DNA of 64,000 nt from Acidobacteriota bacterium (GCA_019639235.1 JAHBSG010000016.1:24579-88578); one strand, 5' to 3'; positions 1 through 8,158 are shown, counted from the stretch's first letter. Notes: generated from the letters alone by a model not told the origin. A program made the numbers and translations.

Positions 1-1
1 C

Positions 2-118
2 ATCGACCGCCTGACAATGCTCCTCACGAACAAACACTCCATCCGCGACGTCATCCTCTTCCCCCACATGCGCCCGGAAAAAAGATCAGCCACAGAGGAC
101 ACCGAGAGTACAGAGTAA
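2..118 (+). CDS. lysS: Lysyl-tRNA synthetase, C-terminal end (partial)
   Basis: The left edge is open in frame and encodes the last 38 residues of a class II lysyl-tRNA synthetase. The signature GIDRLTML-type motif 3 appears as [10 protein letters not shown], followed by the family ending [14 protein letters not shown]. The enzyme charges tRNA-Lys in the cytoplasm. The last dozen residues ([12 protein letters not shown]) are encoded by a CACAGAG-type dispersed repeat rather than by family sequence, so the original stop seems to have been replaced by repeat DNA. The 5' part lies outside the window. Confidence 0.9.
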   Translation: MDRLTMLLTNKHSIRDVILFPHMRPEKRSATEDTESTE

Positions 119-205
119 GGTCGTTCGAAAATCACGGTTGGGATAAAACGTCCAACCATTTCTTCCAACCGGACCTTTCTCCGTGGTCTCTGTGCGCTCT
201 GTGGC
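89..205. repeat. Inverted pair of CACAGAG-word repeats
   Basis: The arm at 89-115 and the arm at 179-205 are imperfect inverted copies of a word built from CACAGAG/GACACCGAGAG units. They can fold into a long hairpin that could end transcription between the convergent lysS and methyltransferase genes. The left arm is read through as the C-terminus of lysS. Similar word repeats are scattered in many bacterial genomes. A related inverted pair with CGCAGAGGACGCTGA words lies near 31.1 kb. Confidence 0.7.
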
Positions 206-213
206 AAACCTTC

Positions 214-1281
214 CTATTTGGTCACGACGTAATACGTGTTCATCGCGTCGTGCTCGAGGTGGTTGATCTGGACGTTTGTGAAACCGGCCTCGCGCATCAT
301 TTTCTCCGCCAGTTCCTCGCCCCACATCGCTCCGAGCCCGTCGCCGCCTTGTGCGAGCGAGACGGTCATGCAGTGCATACACGAAATTGTGTAAAGCCAC
401 GGAGCGACCGGCAGATCGAGGTTCTTCTCGAGATGCGAAGAACCGGTGATGTCCTGCACCAGATAAACTCCGTCCGGCCTCAAGGCCTGATTGATGCTCC
501 GGAGCATTCCCGCCGGGTCGGCCTGGTCGTGGATCGCGTCGAACGACGTGATCAGGTCGTACGCCTCGGTCTCGCCGATGTTTGCCGCGTCGCGGACCTC
601 GAACCGGACGTTCGTTAGGCCCTTGGCCTTCGCATCTGCGTTTGCCCGGGCGATGCCTTCCTCCGAAAAGTCGTAACCGGCAAAACGGCTGTTCGGGTAC
701 TTCTCGGCGAGGACCGTCATCGCACGGCCCGAGCCGCAGCCGACGTCGAGAACGTCGATGCCGGCCTCGAGCTTCTCCTTCAACCCCGGAACTAGCGGAA
801 TGATGTGCGGTTCAAGTGCCGCGACCACCGTCTGAGCACTCTCGGCCGCCATCGCTTTATGGAACCGCGGATATTCCGAATAGGGCACGCCGCCGCCATT
901 GCGGAAGCTATCGATCAACTTGTCCTCAACACCGGCAAGGATCGGGACGAACTCCATCGAAGCAGCGAAGTTATAGACGCCGCCGCTCGTCAGGAACGCC
1001 GCATGCTCGGCCGGAAGCTGATAGGCCTTCGTTTCGGGCGAATATGTGACGATCTTGCCCGTCACCATCGTGCCGAGCCATTCGCGAACGTAGCGTTCGT
1101 TGAGCCCTGCGGCATCGGCGATCTGCTGCGAGGTCGATGCCGCCAATCCCGCCATCGCTTCAAAAAGCCCGACGCGGTTGCCGATGCTCAAGCCCAGTGC
1201 GATGGCCGCTTTGTTCAATGTATCGATAAGGCCCTCGGAAAATGCTTCCGCTTTCTGCTGGTTAAAATTGCTGTCTAACAT
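214..1281 (-). CDS. Class I SAM-dependent methyltransferase with N-terminal winged helix
   Basis: A 355-residue cytoplasmic protein. Residues about 25-90 look like a winged-helix dimerisation domain of the kind found in small-molecule O-/C-methyltransferases (GLFEAMAGL, then NERYVREWL). Residues about 170-300 form a Rossmann methyltransferase fold with motif I DVGCGSGRA (about 179-187), an acidic motif II around AGYDFSEEG, and a SFDAIHD post-motif. The substrate cannot be read from sequence. The ATG at 1281 is only 36 bp from the divergently transcribed EamA gene. The gene is convergent with lysS. The family is confident and the specific function unknown. Confidence 0.85.
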   Translation of the reverse strand: MLDSNFNQQKAEAFSEGLIDTLNKAAIALGLSIGNRVGLFEAMAGLAASTSQQIADAAGLNERYVREWLGTMVTGKIVTYSPETKAYQLPAEHAAFLTSGGVYNFAASMEFVPILAGVEDKLIDSFRNGGGVPYSEYPRFHKAMAAESAQTVVAALEPHIIPLVPGLKEKLEAGIDVLDVGCGSGRAMTVLAEKYPNSRFAGYDFSEEGIARANADAKAKGLTNVRFEVRDAANIGETEAYDLITSFDAIHDQADPAGMLRSINQALRPDGVYLVQDITGSSHLEKNLDLPVAPWLYTISCMHCMTVSLAQGGDGLGAMWGEELAEKMMREAGFTNVQINHLEHDAMNTYYVVTK

Positions 1282-1317
1282 AAATACTCCTGTAAGATAG
1301 AGCGGTCGCGGCGGGAA

Positions 1318-2178
1318 ATGCCCACCGCTGATCGCCGGATGAAAGTTTTCGTACTGACAACCTTTGCCCTCACCGCCTTTGCGTTCAATTCCATTCTTTG
1401 CCGAATGGCGCTCGGAGCCGGCGAGGCCGATGCGGCCGGATTCACGGCGGTCCGTCTGCTTTCCGGAGCTTTGGTTCTTGCCGCGATCCTGCTGCTGTCC
1501 GGTAAGACGCAGAACCCGGCGAAAAACGGCAACTGGCCCTCGGCATTTTTTCTCTTCGCCTATGCCATCGCGTTTTCATTCGCCTATTTTGGGCTGACGG
1601 CGGCTACCGGTGCGCTGATCCTTTTCGGCTGTGTGCAGATAACGATGATCGCAGCGGCCGTTTTTCGCGGCGAGCGGCCGGCCTTGGGCGAGTGGTTCGG
1701 CGTTCTGGTGGCGTTCTCGGGGCTGGTGTATCTAATGCTGCCGGGGCTTTCGGCTCCGCCTTTGGCGAGTGCGTTGCTGATGGCGGCGGCCGGCGTTGCC
1801 TGGGGCTTTTATACGCTTCGCGGAAAGGGAAGCACCGACCCGCTGGCCGATACGGCCGGAAACTTTATTCGTTCGGTGCCGATGATCGCTCTTGCGGCCT
1901 TGCCTTTCGCTCTTCAGATCGGGCTTACGTTGCGGGGCTTTGTGCTGGCGGTGCTTTCGGGAGCCGTCGCCTCGGGCATCGGCTATTGGGCGTGGTACGC
2001 CGCACTTCGCGACCTTACGGCGACACGGGCTTCGGTGCTTCAACTCGCCGTGCCGGCGATCGCCGCTCTTGGCGGCTTCCTCTTTCTCTCAGAATCTGCA
2101 GACCTTCGGCTGCTCGCGGCGGGCTCGCTGATCCTTGGCGGCATCGGCCTGACCATCTTTTTCAAACCAGAGGCCTGA
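1318..2178 (+). CDS. EamA/DMT-family transporter
   Basis: A 286-residue inner-membrane protein with about ten hydrophobic segments arranged as two EamA repeats (about residues 8-135 and 145-283). It fits the drug/metabolite transporter superfamily, which exports small metabolites or amino acids. An internal ATG at 1339 (MKVFVLTTF) is an alternative start. The 1318 ATG follows a GGCGGGAA-like sequence that could serve as the ribosome site. It is divergent from the methyltransferase. Substrate unknown. A second EamA protein lies at 56.0 kb. Confidence 0.85.
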   Translation: MPTADRRMKVFVLTTFALTAFAFNSILCRMALGAGEADAAGFTAVRLLSGALVLAAILLLSGKTQNPAKNGNWPSAFFLFAYAIAFSFAYFGLTAATGALILFGCVQITMIAAAVFRGERPALGEWFGVLVAFSGLVYLMLPGLSAPPLASALLMAAAGVAWGFYTLRGKGSTDPLADTAGNFIRSVPMIALAALPFALQIGLTLRGFVLAVLSGAVASGIGYWAWYAALRDLTATRASVLQLAVPAIAALGGFLFLSESADLRLLAAGSLILGGIGLTIFFKPEA

Positions 2179-2212
2179 TCTCGGCCCGTTTTTCTCACAA
2201 CAAAGAATTATT

Positions 2213-2242
2213 TTGACTAGTGTTTCATCTATGAGATATAAT
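2213..2242 (+). promoter_or_regulatory. imuA promoter with operator-like palindrome
   Basis: TTGACT (2213-2218), an 18-bp spacer and TATAAT (2237-2242) make a near-consensus sigma-70 promoter about 50 bp upstream of imuA. The spacer contains GTTTCATCTATGA, with the inverted repeat TCAT-CT-ATGA at 2225-2234. Nearly the same block (GTTTCATCTGTGA) occupies the spacer of the recA promoter at 47509-47537. Both genes are classic SOS genes, so this is a candidate binding site for LexA or another damage regulator. The regulator assignment is inference. Confidence 0.7.
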
Positions 2243-2291
2243 CGCATATACGCAAACACCGTCGGGCGGGAAGTGCCGTTGCGGGACCATT

Positions 2292-2939
2292 ATGGCTCTC
2301 TTGAGTGTAGTCAAAAAGTTATCACACCTACACGAAGAGCAGAAGGCCGGGCGTGAGCATATCGAGGCCGCGGGCCTTCGGCTTCTCCGCGGCGGCATTG
2401 TGGAATTCACCGGCGAGCACACGGCCGGAAAGACGAGCCTGACGCTGAACATCCTTTCGCGGCTGACACAGGAAGGCGAGGTCTGTGCCGTTATCGATCT
2501 CAACGACTCGCTTGACCCGCATTCGGCGGCGGCCAACGGCGTCGTGCTTGAAAATCTGCTCTGGGTGCGGTGCGGCGGCAATGTTGAGAACGCATTGACG
2601 GCCGCGGACTACGTCCTACAGGCGAAGGGCTTCGGGATGGTCTGGCTCGACCTCGGCGGCATTCCGCACAAGGAACTCGACCTTTTGCCGAAGACCTATT
2701 GGTACCGCTTTCGGGCAAAGATCCGCGACGGCCGGACGATGCTGGTCGTCACCGGCAACCGGACGCTCGTGAGTTCGGCGGCGGATCAAGCGTTCTTTTT
2801 CGATACTTACCGGGCGGTCTGGCGCGGTACGGGCCGGTTCAAATTGCTCGGCGAGCTGCAGGTGAACCTGAACACGCGAAGGCCCTTCGTCGTCCGGCCG
2901 GAGTTCAGGCAGATCAAGGCGGAGTATGGGGATGAGTAA
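2292..2939 (+). CDS. imuA: ImuA-like RecA-fold protein of the mutasome
   Basis: A 215-residue RecA-like ATPase-fold protein with a P-loop-like motif GEHTAGKTSL (about residues 39-48). ImuA-type proteins work with ImuB and DnaE2 in damage-induced mutagenic translesion synthesis. It is the first gene of the operon, overlaps imuB by 14 nt, and sits behind a strong promoter with a candidate SOS operator. It is shorter than RecA and lacks the DNA-binding and C-terminal parts, as expected for ImuA/SulA-like partners. Assignment rests on fold, size and operon order. Confidence 0.85.
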   Translation: MALLSVVKKLSHLHEEQKAGREHIEAAGLRLLRGGIVEFTGEHTAGKTSLTLNILSRLTQEGEVCAVIDLNDSLDPHSAAANGVVLENLLWVRCGGNVENALTAADYVLQAKGFGMVWLDLGGIPHKELDLLPKTYWYRFRAKIRDGRTMLVVTGNRTLVSSAADQAFFFDTYRAVWRGTGRFKLLGELQVNLNTRRPFVVRPEFRQIKAEYGDE

Positions 2940-4233
2940 GCTTTACGCGTGCATCATTGTAAAGGAGAAAGGAGAAGGGATAAGGGAGAAAGAAGATCCC
3001 GATCCGTCACTCGCCCCTCATCACTCGTCTCTCGTCGCTATTGCCGAGCAATTTGCCTATCGCATCGAGGTGGTCGAGGGCGGCATCCTGTTTGACGTCA
3101 GCGGGCTTGAGAACCGCATCGGGCCGCCGGGAGCCGTTGCCCGGAGCATTGCTCGTGAGATGGAGACGCACGGCATTGCGGGCTCGCTCGCCCTGGCCGC
3201 AAATGCTGCAACTGCAGAGCTTTACGCTCGGACGCGGGCCGGCGTTACGGTCATCGGCGAGGGCGATGAACTGCCGCTCCCGCTTGCTTCGATCGGGCTT
3301 GATGAAGATACGCTCGGCATTTTTCACGCCCTCGGGATGGAGACGACCGCCGACCTGAAGGCCGTTCCGGAAGATGAGCTGATCGCCCGCTATGGGCGTG
3401 AATTTCGCCGGACGCTCGACCTGATAGATCAACGGGGCGTGCATATCCTGACGCCGAATCTGAAGGAGAACCGCGTCGCCTGGGACTACAACCTCGACTT
3501 TCCGGTCGAGGACCTCGGGCAGCTCATCTTCATCCTCGGCCACGGCCTCGGCAAGGTGCTGGCGGAGGCGGGCAGCATCGGGCTCAGCTCGGAGCAGATC
3601 GACATCACGTTCGGGCTTGATGACAAGACCGCGGCCGAATACAGCATCAAGCTTTCGTTCCCGACGCTCGACAAGGCATTTTGGCTAAAGCTCGCGAATC
3701 TCAGGCTTGGCAACGATCCGCCCGGTGCGGCCATCCTCTCGATCCGGGTGGTCTGCCATTTTGCCCGGCCGCGGGCGATCGAACGCGGGCTTTTTGCGGC
3801 GACGCGGCCCGAGCCCGAGAGCCTCTTGCTGACGGCGGACAAGATTCGCAAACTGGTCGGCAAGGAGAACGTCGGTGTCCCGATGCTGGTCGATCAGCGG
3901 CTGCCCGAGGCGTTCGCTCTCGACGCCGACAAGCTGCCGCAGGGAAAGGAGATGGAGCCCGAGAAAGAGCAGCGGCCGGTGCTTGCACTGACGCATTTTC
4001 ACCCGCCGCTCGAGGCCGAGATAAAGACGAATGATGGACGGCTCATTTATCTCCGCACGCGTTATTTCGCCGGCCGCGTGGCCGAATACGGCGGTGCCTG
4101 GCTCGGCTCGTCGCAATGGTGGACGCACGGATTCTGGCAGCAGATGGAATGGGACGTAGAGCTTGATGACCGACGGATCTATCGCCTCGCCCGCACGCCG
4201 GACGGATGGTTCGTGACGGGAGGATACGATTAG
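2926..4233 (+). CDS. imuB: ImuB, Y-family polymerase-like mutasome adaptor
   Basis: A 435-residue DinB-like (Y-family) protein with the ImuB landmark LFDVSGLENRIGPP (about residues 58-71), a little-finger-like region and a C-terminal tail. ImuB proteins normally lack the polymerase catalytic acids and bridge the beta clamp, ImuA and DnaE2. I see no catalytic acidic pair here. Residues about 12-37 (KEKGEGIREKED through HHSSLV) are encoded by an intergenic-type word repeat and replace part of the usual N-terminal region. The gene overlaps imuA and is followed by a 127-bp repeat spacer before dnaE2. Whether the N-terminus is functional is uncertain. Confidence 0.88.
   Translation: MGMSKLYACIIVKEKGEGIREKEDPDPSLAPHHSSLVAIAEQFAYRIEVVEGGILFDVSGLENRIGPPGAVARSIAREMETHGIAGSLALAANAATAELYARTRAGVTVIGEGDELPLPLASIGLDEDTLGIFHALGMETTADLKAVPEDELIARYGREFRRTLDLIDQRGVHILTPNLKENRVAWDYNLDFPVEDLGQLIFILGHGLGKVLAEAGSIGLSSEQIDITFGLDDKTAAEYSIKLSFPTLDKAFWLKLANLRLGNDPPGAAILSIRVVCHFARPRAIERGLFAATRPEPESLLLTADKIRKLVGKENVGVPMLVDQRLPEAFALDADKLPQGKEMEPEKEQRPVLALTHFHPPLEAEIKTNDGRLIYLRTRYFAGRVAEYGGAWLGSSQWWTHGFWQQMEWDVELDDRRIYRLARTPDGWFVTGGYD
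2961..3038. repeat. Word-type repeat inside imuB
   Basis: The stretch contains AAGGAGAAAGGAGAAGGG words followed by CACTCG/CTCATCACTCGTCTCTCGTC words. The second word is the complement of the TGACGAG repeat that fills 4234-4340. It is in frame with imuB and adds about 26 low-complexity residues. Such word repeats are otherwise intergenic in this window. Confidence 0.8.
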
Positions 4234-4360
4234 TGACGAGTGACGAGTGACGAGTGACGAGGGATGAGAGATGAGAGATGAGAAATTCTCTTTCTACTGC
4301 TCACTGCTCACTGCTCACTTTTCTCGTCACTCGTCACTAAACCCTCGCCACTAAGAAAGG
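4234..4360. repeat. TGACGAG word array with inverted arm between imuB and dnaE2
   Basis: Four tandem TGACGAG words and several GATGAGA words start right after the imuB stop. After a short A/T-rich centre come CTGCTCACTGCTCAC words and TCTCGTCACTCGTCAC, the inverted counterpart. The array can fold into a long hairpin inside the operon. The dnaE2 ATG follows directly after AAGAAAGG. It may attenuate or process the polycistronic mRNA (inference). Confidence 0.8.
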
Positions 4361-7300
4361 ATGTTTTTCGAGCTTCACACACGTTCGGCGTTCAGTTTTC
4401 TGGCATCGGGGTCGATGCCGGAGCCGATCGTCGAGAGGGCGGCCGGGCTCAATATTCCCGGCGTTGCATTGCTTGACCGCGATACGGTCTCGGGCGCCGT
4501 CCGGTTCCATTTTGAGGCACGCGAGGCGGGCATCAAGCCGATGATCGGTGCGGAGATAACGATGGACGACGGCAGCTTTCTGCCGCTCTTGCCGATCGAC
4601 CTTGCCGGTTACCGAAACCTCTGCCGGCTGATCACGACCATCAAGCTGCGTGCCCCGAAGGGCGAGCACTTCGCTACCCGACGCGACATCGAGGAACACT
4701 CAGCCGGGCTTATCTGCCTGACCGGCGGCGAGGATGGCTTCATGCACCGGAGCGTCCGCCGCGGCGAGGGGCTCCGCGACCTTGCCTGGCTCAATTATGT
4801 TTTTGAGAAGCGGCTCTACGTCGAGCTCCAGCGGCATTATCTTCGCGGCGAGGAAGACGTAAATCAGCAGCTCGTCGGGCTTGCCCATAAGCTCCATTTG
4901 CCGATGTTTGCCAGCAACGGTGCGTATTACGCCGAAAAGGCCGACCGCGAGCTTTTCGATGTTTTTACCTGCATCCGCAACCATACGAATATCTACGAGG
5001 CCGGCAAGCTGCTCTCGCATAACGCCGAGCGGCATCTGAAGTCCGAAGCGCAGATGCTGCGGCTTTTTGAGGAATTTCCCGAGGCCGTTGCCCGGACCGA
5101 GGAGATCGCCGGCCGCATCTCGTTCTCGATGGACGACGTCGGCTACAAGTTCCCGGATTTCCCCGTGCCGCGGGGCGAGACGATGGATTCGCTGCTCAGA
5201 AAGCTCTCGGAAAAAGGAGCGATCAACCGCTACGGCGAACTGACGCCGAAGGTCAGGGCAAAGCTCGACCATGAGCTGAACCTGATCGCCAAGCTCAAGC
5301 TTGCCGGCTATTTCCTGCTCGTTTGGGACATCTCAAATTTCTGCTATTCGCGGCGAATACTTTCGCAGGGACGCGGCTCGGCGGCCAACTCGGTCGTTTG
5401 CTACGCACTCGGGATAACGGCGGTCGATCCGATCGAGGGCGAGCTTTTGTTCGAGCGATTTCTCTCTGAAGAACGCGGCGAGTATCCGGACATCGATATC
5501 GACCTGCCCTCGGGCGACGACCGCGAGACCGTCATCCAGCACGTTTACGAGAAATATGGCCGACGCGGTGCTGCGATGACGGCCAACGTCATCACCTACC
5601 GCAGCCGCTCGGCGGTCAGGGAGGTCGGGAAGACGTTCGGCTTTCCCGAGGAGATGCTCGGCCCGCTTTCAAAGTCGATCTCGCATTACGGCGTAGAGGA
5701 TTTCGGCGACATGATCGTCCGTTTTGAGGAGAACGGCTTTGACCTTCGCAATGACCTGCGGACCCGGAAGTTCGTAGAGCTTTACACGCGGATACTCGAT
5801 TTTCCGCGGCACCTCGGCCAGCACTCGGGCGGAATGGTGATGCTGCCCGAGGGGCTCGACAGCGTCGTCCCGATCGAGCCCGCCTCGATGGAGGGCCGTT
5901 CGATAATCCAATGGGACAAGGACGACTGCGAGCGGCTCGGGATAGTAAAGGTCGATCTGCTTGGGCTCGGGATGATGGCCGTGCTCCGCGATACGCTGAA
6001 GCTCGTTGAGGAGCACCGCGGCGAAAAGGTTGACCTCGCCAAGATACCGAAGGACGACAAGCTTGTTTTCGAAACGCTGCAAAAGGGCGACACGATCGGG
6101 ATGTTTCAGGTCGAGAGCCGTGCCCAGATCAACTTTCTGCCGCGGTCAAAGCCGCAGTGTTTTTACGATGTGGTCGTGCAGGTGGCGATCATCCGCCCCG
6201 GCCCGATCGTCGGCAAGATGCTGAGCCATTACATCCGCCGGCGGCAGGGGCTCGAAGAGATCGACCACATTCACCCGTGGCTTGAATCGACGTTGAAAAG
6301 AACGCTCGGCGTGCCGCTCTTTCAGGAGCAGCTCTTGAGGATGTCGATGATCATGGCCGGCTTTACCGGCGGACAGGCCGAGGAACTGCGGCGGGCGATG
6401 GGCTTTAAGCGGGCCGACAAGCGGCTTGCCAAGATCGAGAAAAATCTTCGCGACGGCATGACACGCAACGGCATCGAGCCCGAGCTGCAGGACCGCATCG
6501 TCCAGAACATAACGGCCTTTGCCAACTACGGCTTTCCCGAATCGCACGCCGCGAGCTTTGCTTTGCTCGCCTATGCCTCGGCGTATCTGAAGGTCTATTA
6601 CCTGGCCGAATACACGACGGCAATGCTCAATAATTTTCCGCTCGGCTTTTATTCGCCCGCAACTCTGATCAAGGACGCCCAGCGGCACGGGCTCCACTTC
6701 CGGCACGTTGATGTGAACCGTTCGGACCACTTTTTTACCATCGAGGACGGCGAGGTCCGAATGGGCCTGAAATACGTAAAAGGCCTCAGGAAAGAGGTCG
6801 CCGAAGCGATAGTCGCGGAGCGAATGCGGAATGCGGAATTCGGAATGCGGAATTCGGAAGAGAACTATTCACCATTCACCATTCACCATTCACCATTCAC
6901 TTCCGTCGAGGACCTCGTCCGCCGCGTTCCGCTGATCAATAAGAAAGAGATCCGGGCACTTTCGCTGGCCGGTGCATTGAATTTCGAGCGGAGCGTCCAC
7001 CGCCGCGAGGCCTTGTGGCGATCGGAGCTGGCCATCCGGCCGGACGTCTTTAGCGGACAGCGGACAGCGGATAACGAACACGTTTCTGAAGATACGGCAG
7101 CGGCCGGCTTTATCCGCCCGATGACCGAATGGCAGGCGATGGAATCGGACCTGCGGTCGATGGCGGTGACCATCGGCAGGCACCCGATGGCGTTTCTCCG
7201 CGAGGGGCTCAAAAAGCGGGGCGTGCTTTCGGCCATCGAAACGCACACGCTGCAGAAAAAGGATGTGGTCACGGTCGCCGGGACGGTCATCGTACGCCAG

Positions 7301-7528
7301 CGGCCGAGCACGGCGAACAGCGTCGTATTTATAACGATGGAGGATGAGACCGGGCACTCGAACTTCATCGTGATGCCGGACATCTTCGAACGCTTTCGCC
7401 GCGTTATCACACATAATTCTTTCCTGCTGATCAAGGGCATCGCCGAAGAGGGCGGGATGATAAAGGCCTTGTATTTTGAGCCGATAGGTGGTGTTATGGC
7501 AGAAATAGGATCACACGATTTTCATTGA
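4361..7528 (+). CDS. dnaE2: Error-prone DNA polymerase III alpha subunit DnaE2
   Basis: A 1055-residue C-family polymerase. The N-terminal PHP domain (ELHTRSAFSFLASGS, residues about 4-18) precedes the palm with SQGRGSAANS and PDIDIDLPSGDDR (about residues 370-390), and the fingers with LGVPLFQEQLLRM and GFPESHAASFALLAY. A helix-hairpin-helix region and an OB fold (VTVAGTVIVRQRP) follow. The length is normal for DnaE2, the mutagenic polymerase that acts with ImuA and ImuB. Two in-frame word repeats add residues about 821-846 and about 898-905, both in linker positions, so the polymerase core looks intact. The SRAP gene follows after 3 nt. Confidence 0.95.
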   Translation: MFFELHTRSAFSFLASGSMPEPIVERAAGLNIPGVALLDRDTVSGAVRFHFEAREAGIKPMIGAEITMDDGSFLPLLPIDLAGYRNLCRLITTIKLRAPKGEHFATRRDIEEHSAGLICLTGGEDGFMHRSVRRGEGLRDLAWLNYVFEKRLYVELQRHYLRGEEDVNQQLVGLAHKLHLPMFASNGAYYAEKADRELFDVFTCIRNHTNIYEAGKLLSHNAERHLKSEAQMLRLFEEFPEAVARTEEIAGRISFSMDDVGYKFPDFPVPRGETMDSLLRKLSEKGAINRYGELTPKVRAKLDHELNLIAKLKLAGYFLLVWDISNFCYSRRILSQGRGSAANSVVCYALGITAVDPIEGELLFERFLSEERGEYPDIDIDLPSGDDRETVIQHVYEKYGRRGAAMTANVITYRSRSAVREVGKTFGFPEEMLGPLSKSISHYGVEDFGDMIVRFEENGFDLRNDLRTRKFVELYTRILDFPRHLGQHSGGMVMLPEGLDSVVPIEPASMEGRSIIQWDKDDCERLGIVKVDLLGLGMMAVLRDTLKLVEEHRGEKVDLAKIPKDDKLVFETLQKGDTIGMFQVESRAQINFLPRSKPQCFYDVVVQVAIIRPGPIVGKMLSHYIRRRQGLEEIDHIHPWLESTLKRTLGVPLFQEQLLRMSMIMAGFTGGQAEELRRAMGFKRADKRLAKIEKNLRDGMTRNGIEPELQDRIVQNITAFANYGFPESHAASFALLAYASAYLKVYYLAEYTTAMLNNFPLGFYSPATLIKDAQRHGLHFRHVDVNRSDHFFTIEDGEVRMGLKYVKGLRKEVAEAIVAERMRNAEFGMRNSEENYSPFTIHHSPFTSVEDLVRRVPLINKKEIRALSLAGALNFERSVHRREALWRSELAIRPDVFSGQRTADNEHVSEDTAAAGFIRPMTEWQAMESDLRSMAVTIGRHPMAFLREGLKKRGVLSAIETHTLQKKDVVTVAGTVIVRQRPSTANSVVFITMEDETGHSNFIVMPDIFERFRRVITHNSFLLIKGIAEEGGMIKALYFEPIGGVMAEIGSHDFH
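6823..6900. repeat. Word-type repeat inserted in frame in dnaE2
   Basis: ATGCGGAATGCGGAATTC words are followed by four tandem CACCATT words. They encode MRNAEFGMRNSE and SPFTIHHSPFT. They lie between IVAER and SVEDLV, where DnaE2 proteins normally have only a few residues in the helix-hairpin-helix region. The same words (GAATGCGGAAT, GAATGGTGAAT) recur in the repeat field at 51.6-52.4 kb. Confidence 0.85.
7052..7076. repeat. AGCGGACAGCGGA word in dnaE2
   Basis: A short array of AGCGGAC units is in frame within dnaE2 and encodes SGQRTADN. It lies between the helix-hairpin-helix region and the OB-fold part, about 150 bp after the larger repeat. It looks like a second independent insertion of the same class of intergenic word repeat. 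Confidence 0.65.
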
Positions 7529-7531
7529 GCT

Positions 7532-8134
7532 ATGTGCGGAAGATATAAATTGAGCGCCCGGCACGAGGATGTGCAGAAACACTTTGACCTGATCGACGGC
7601 AAGTTCACCTACGAGCCGCAGCAGGAGATCTTTCCCGGGACCGAGATACTCGCGATAAACCGCGAGCACCGTGCGAGTCGCATCTTCTGGACCATCGAGG
7701 ATCGCGACTACAAGGGCGTAATGCGCAAGGTGATCAACGCCAAGAGCGAGACGGTGCACTTTGTGCCGATGTTTCGCGAAGCCTTTAAGAGCGGCCGAGT
7801 GCTGATCCCGGCGACCGGCTTTTTTGAGTGGAAAGATACACCCGACAAACGGAAAGAGAAGTATGAGTTCGAGTTTGATGAGCCGCTCTTCGCCTTTGCC
7901 GGCATCTCCCGCGAATGCGAGATCAAGGGCGAGGCGCGCGAATGCGGCGTCATACTCACGACCGAAGCGAACGACGTCGTCCGGCCGATCCACGCCAAGA
8001 ACCGCATGCCCGTCATCCTCCACAAATATGACTACGAGAAATGGCTCGATCCTGAAACGCCGGCGGGCGAACTAAAGAAGATAATGCAGCCGCTCCCAAA
8101 CGACGAGATCCACGCAAAACCTGCTGAGGAATAA
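7532..8134 (+). CDS. SRAP-domain protein (HMCES/YedK-like abasic-site shield)
   Basis: A 200-residue SRAP protein. The chain starts MCGRYKL, so removal of Met1 would expose the catalytic Cys2, which in YedK/HMCES forms a thiazolidine crosslink to abasic sites in single-stranded DNA. Conserved NAKSETV (about residues 70-76), ATGFFEWKD (about 92-100) and RPIHAKNRMPVIL (about 152-164, with the active-site His) are all present. It starts 3 nt after dnaE2, so it is very likely co-transcribed and damage-induced. Its presence in an imuA-imuB-dnaE2 operon couples abasic-site protection with mutagenic bypass. Confidence 0.92.
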   Translation: MCGRYKLSARHEDVQKHFDLIDGKFTYEPQQEIFPGTEILAINREHRASRIFWTIEDRDYKGVMRKVINAKSETVHFVPMFREAFKSGRVLIPATGFFEWKDTPDKRKEKYEFEFDEPLFAFAGISRECEIKGEARECGVILTTEANDVVRPIHAKNRMPVILHKYDYEKWLDPETPAGELKKIMQPLPNDEIHAKPAEE

Positions 8135-8158
8135 GCGTCCCTTTGGAAAGTGGGCGAC

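Noticed and set aside
2225..2234. E. coli-type LexA box in the imuA promoter
   Set aside because: CTGT-N8-ACAG is not present; the shared recA/imuA motif is reported instead as a distinct candidate.
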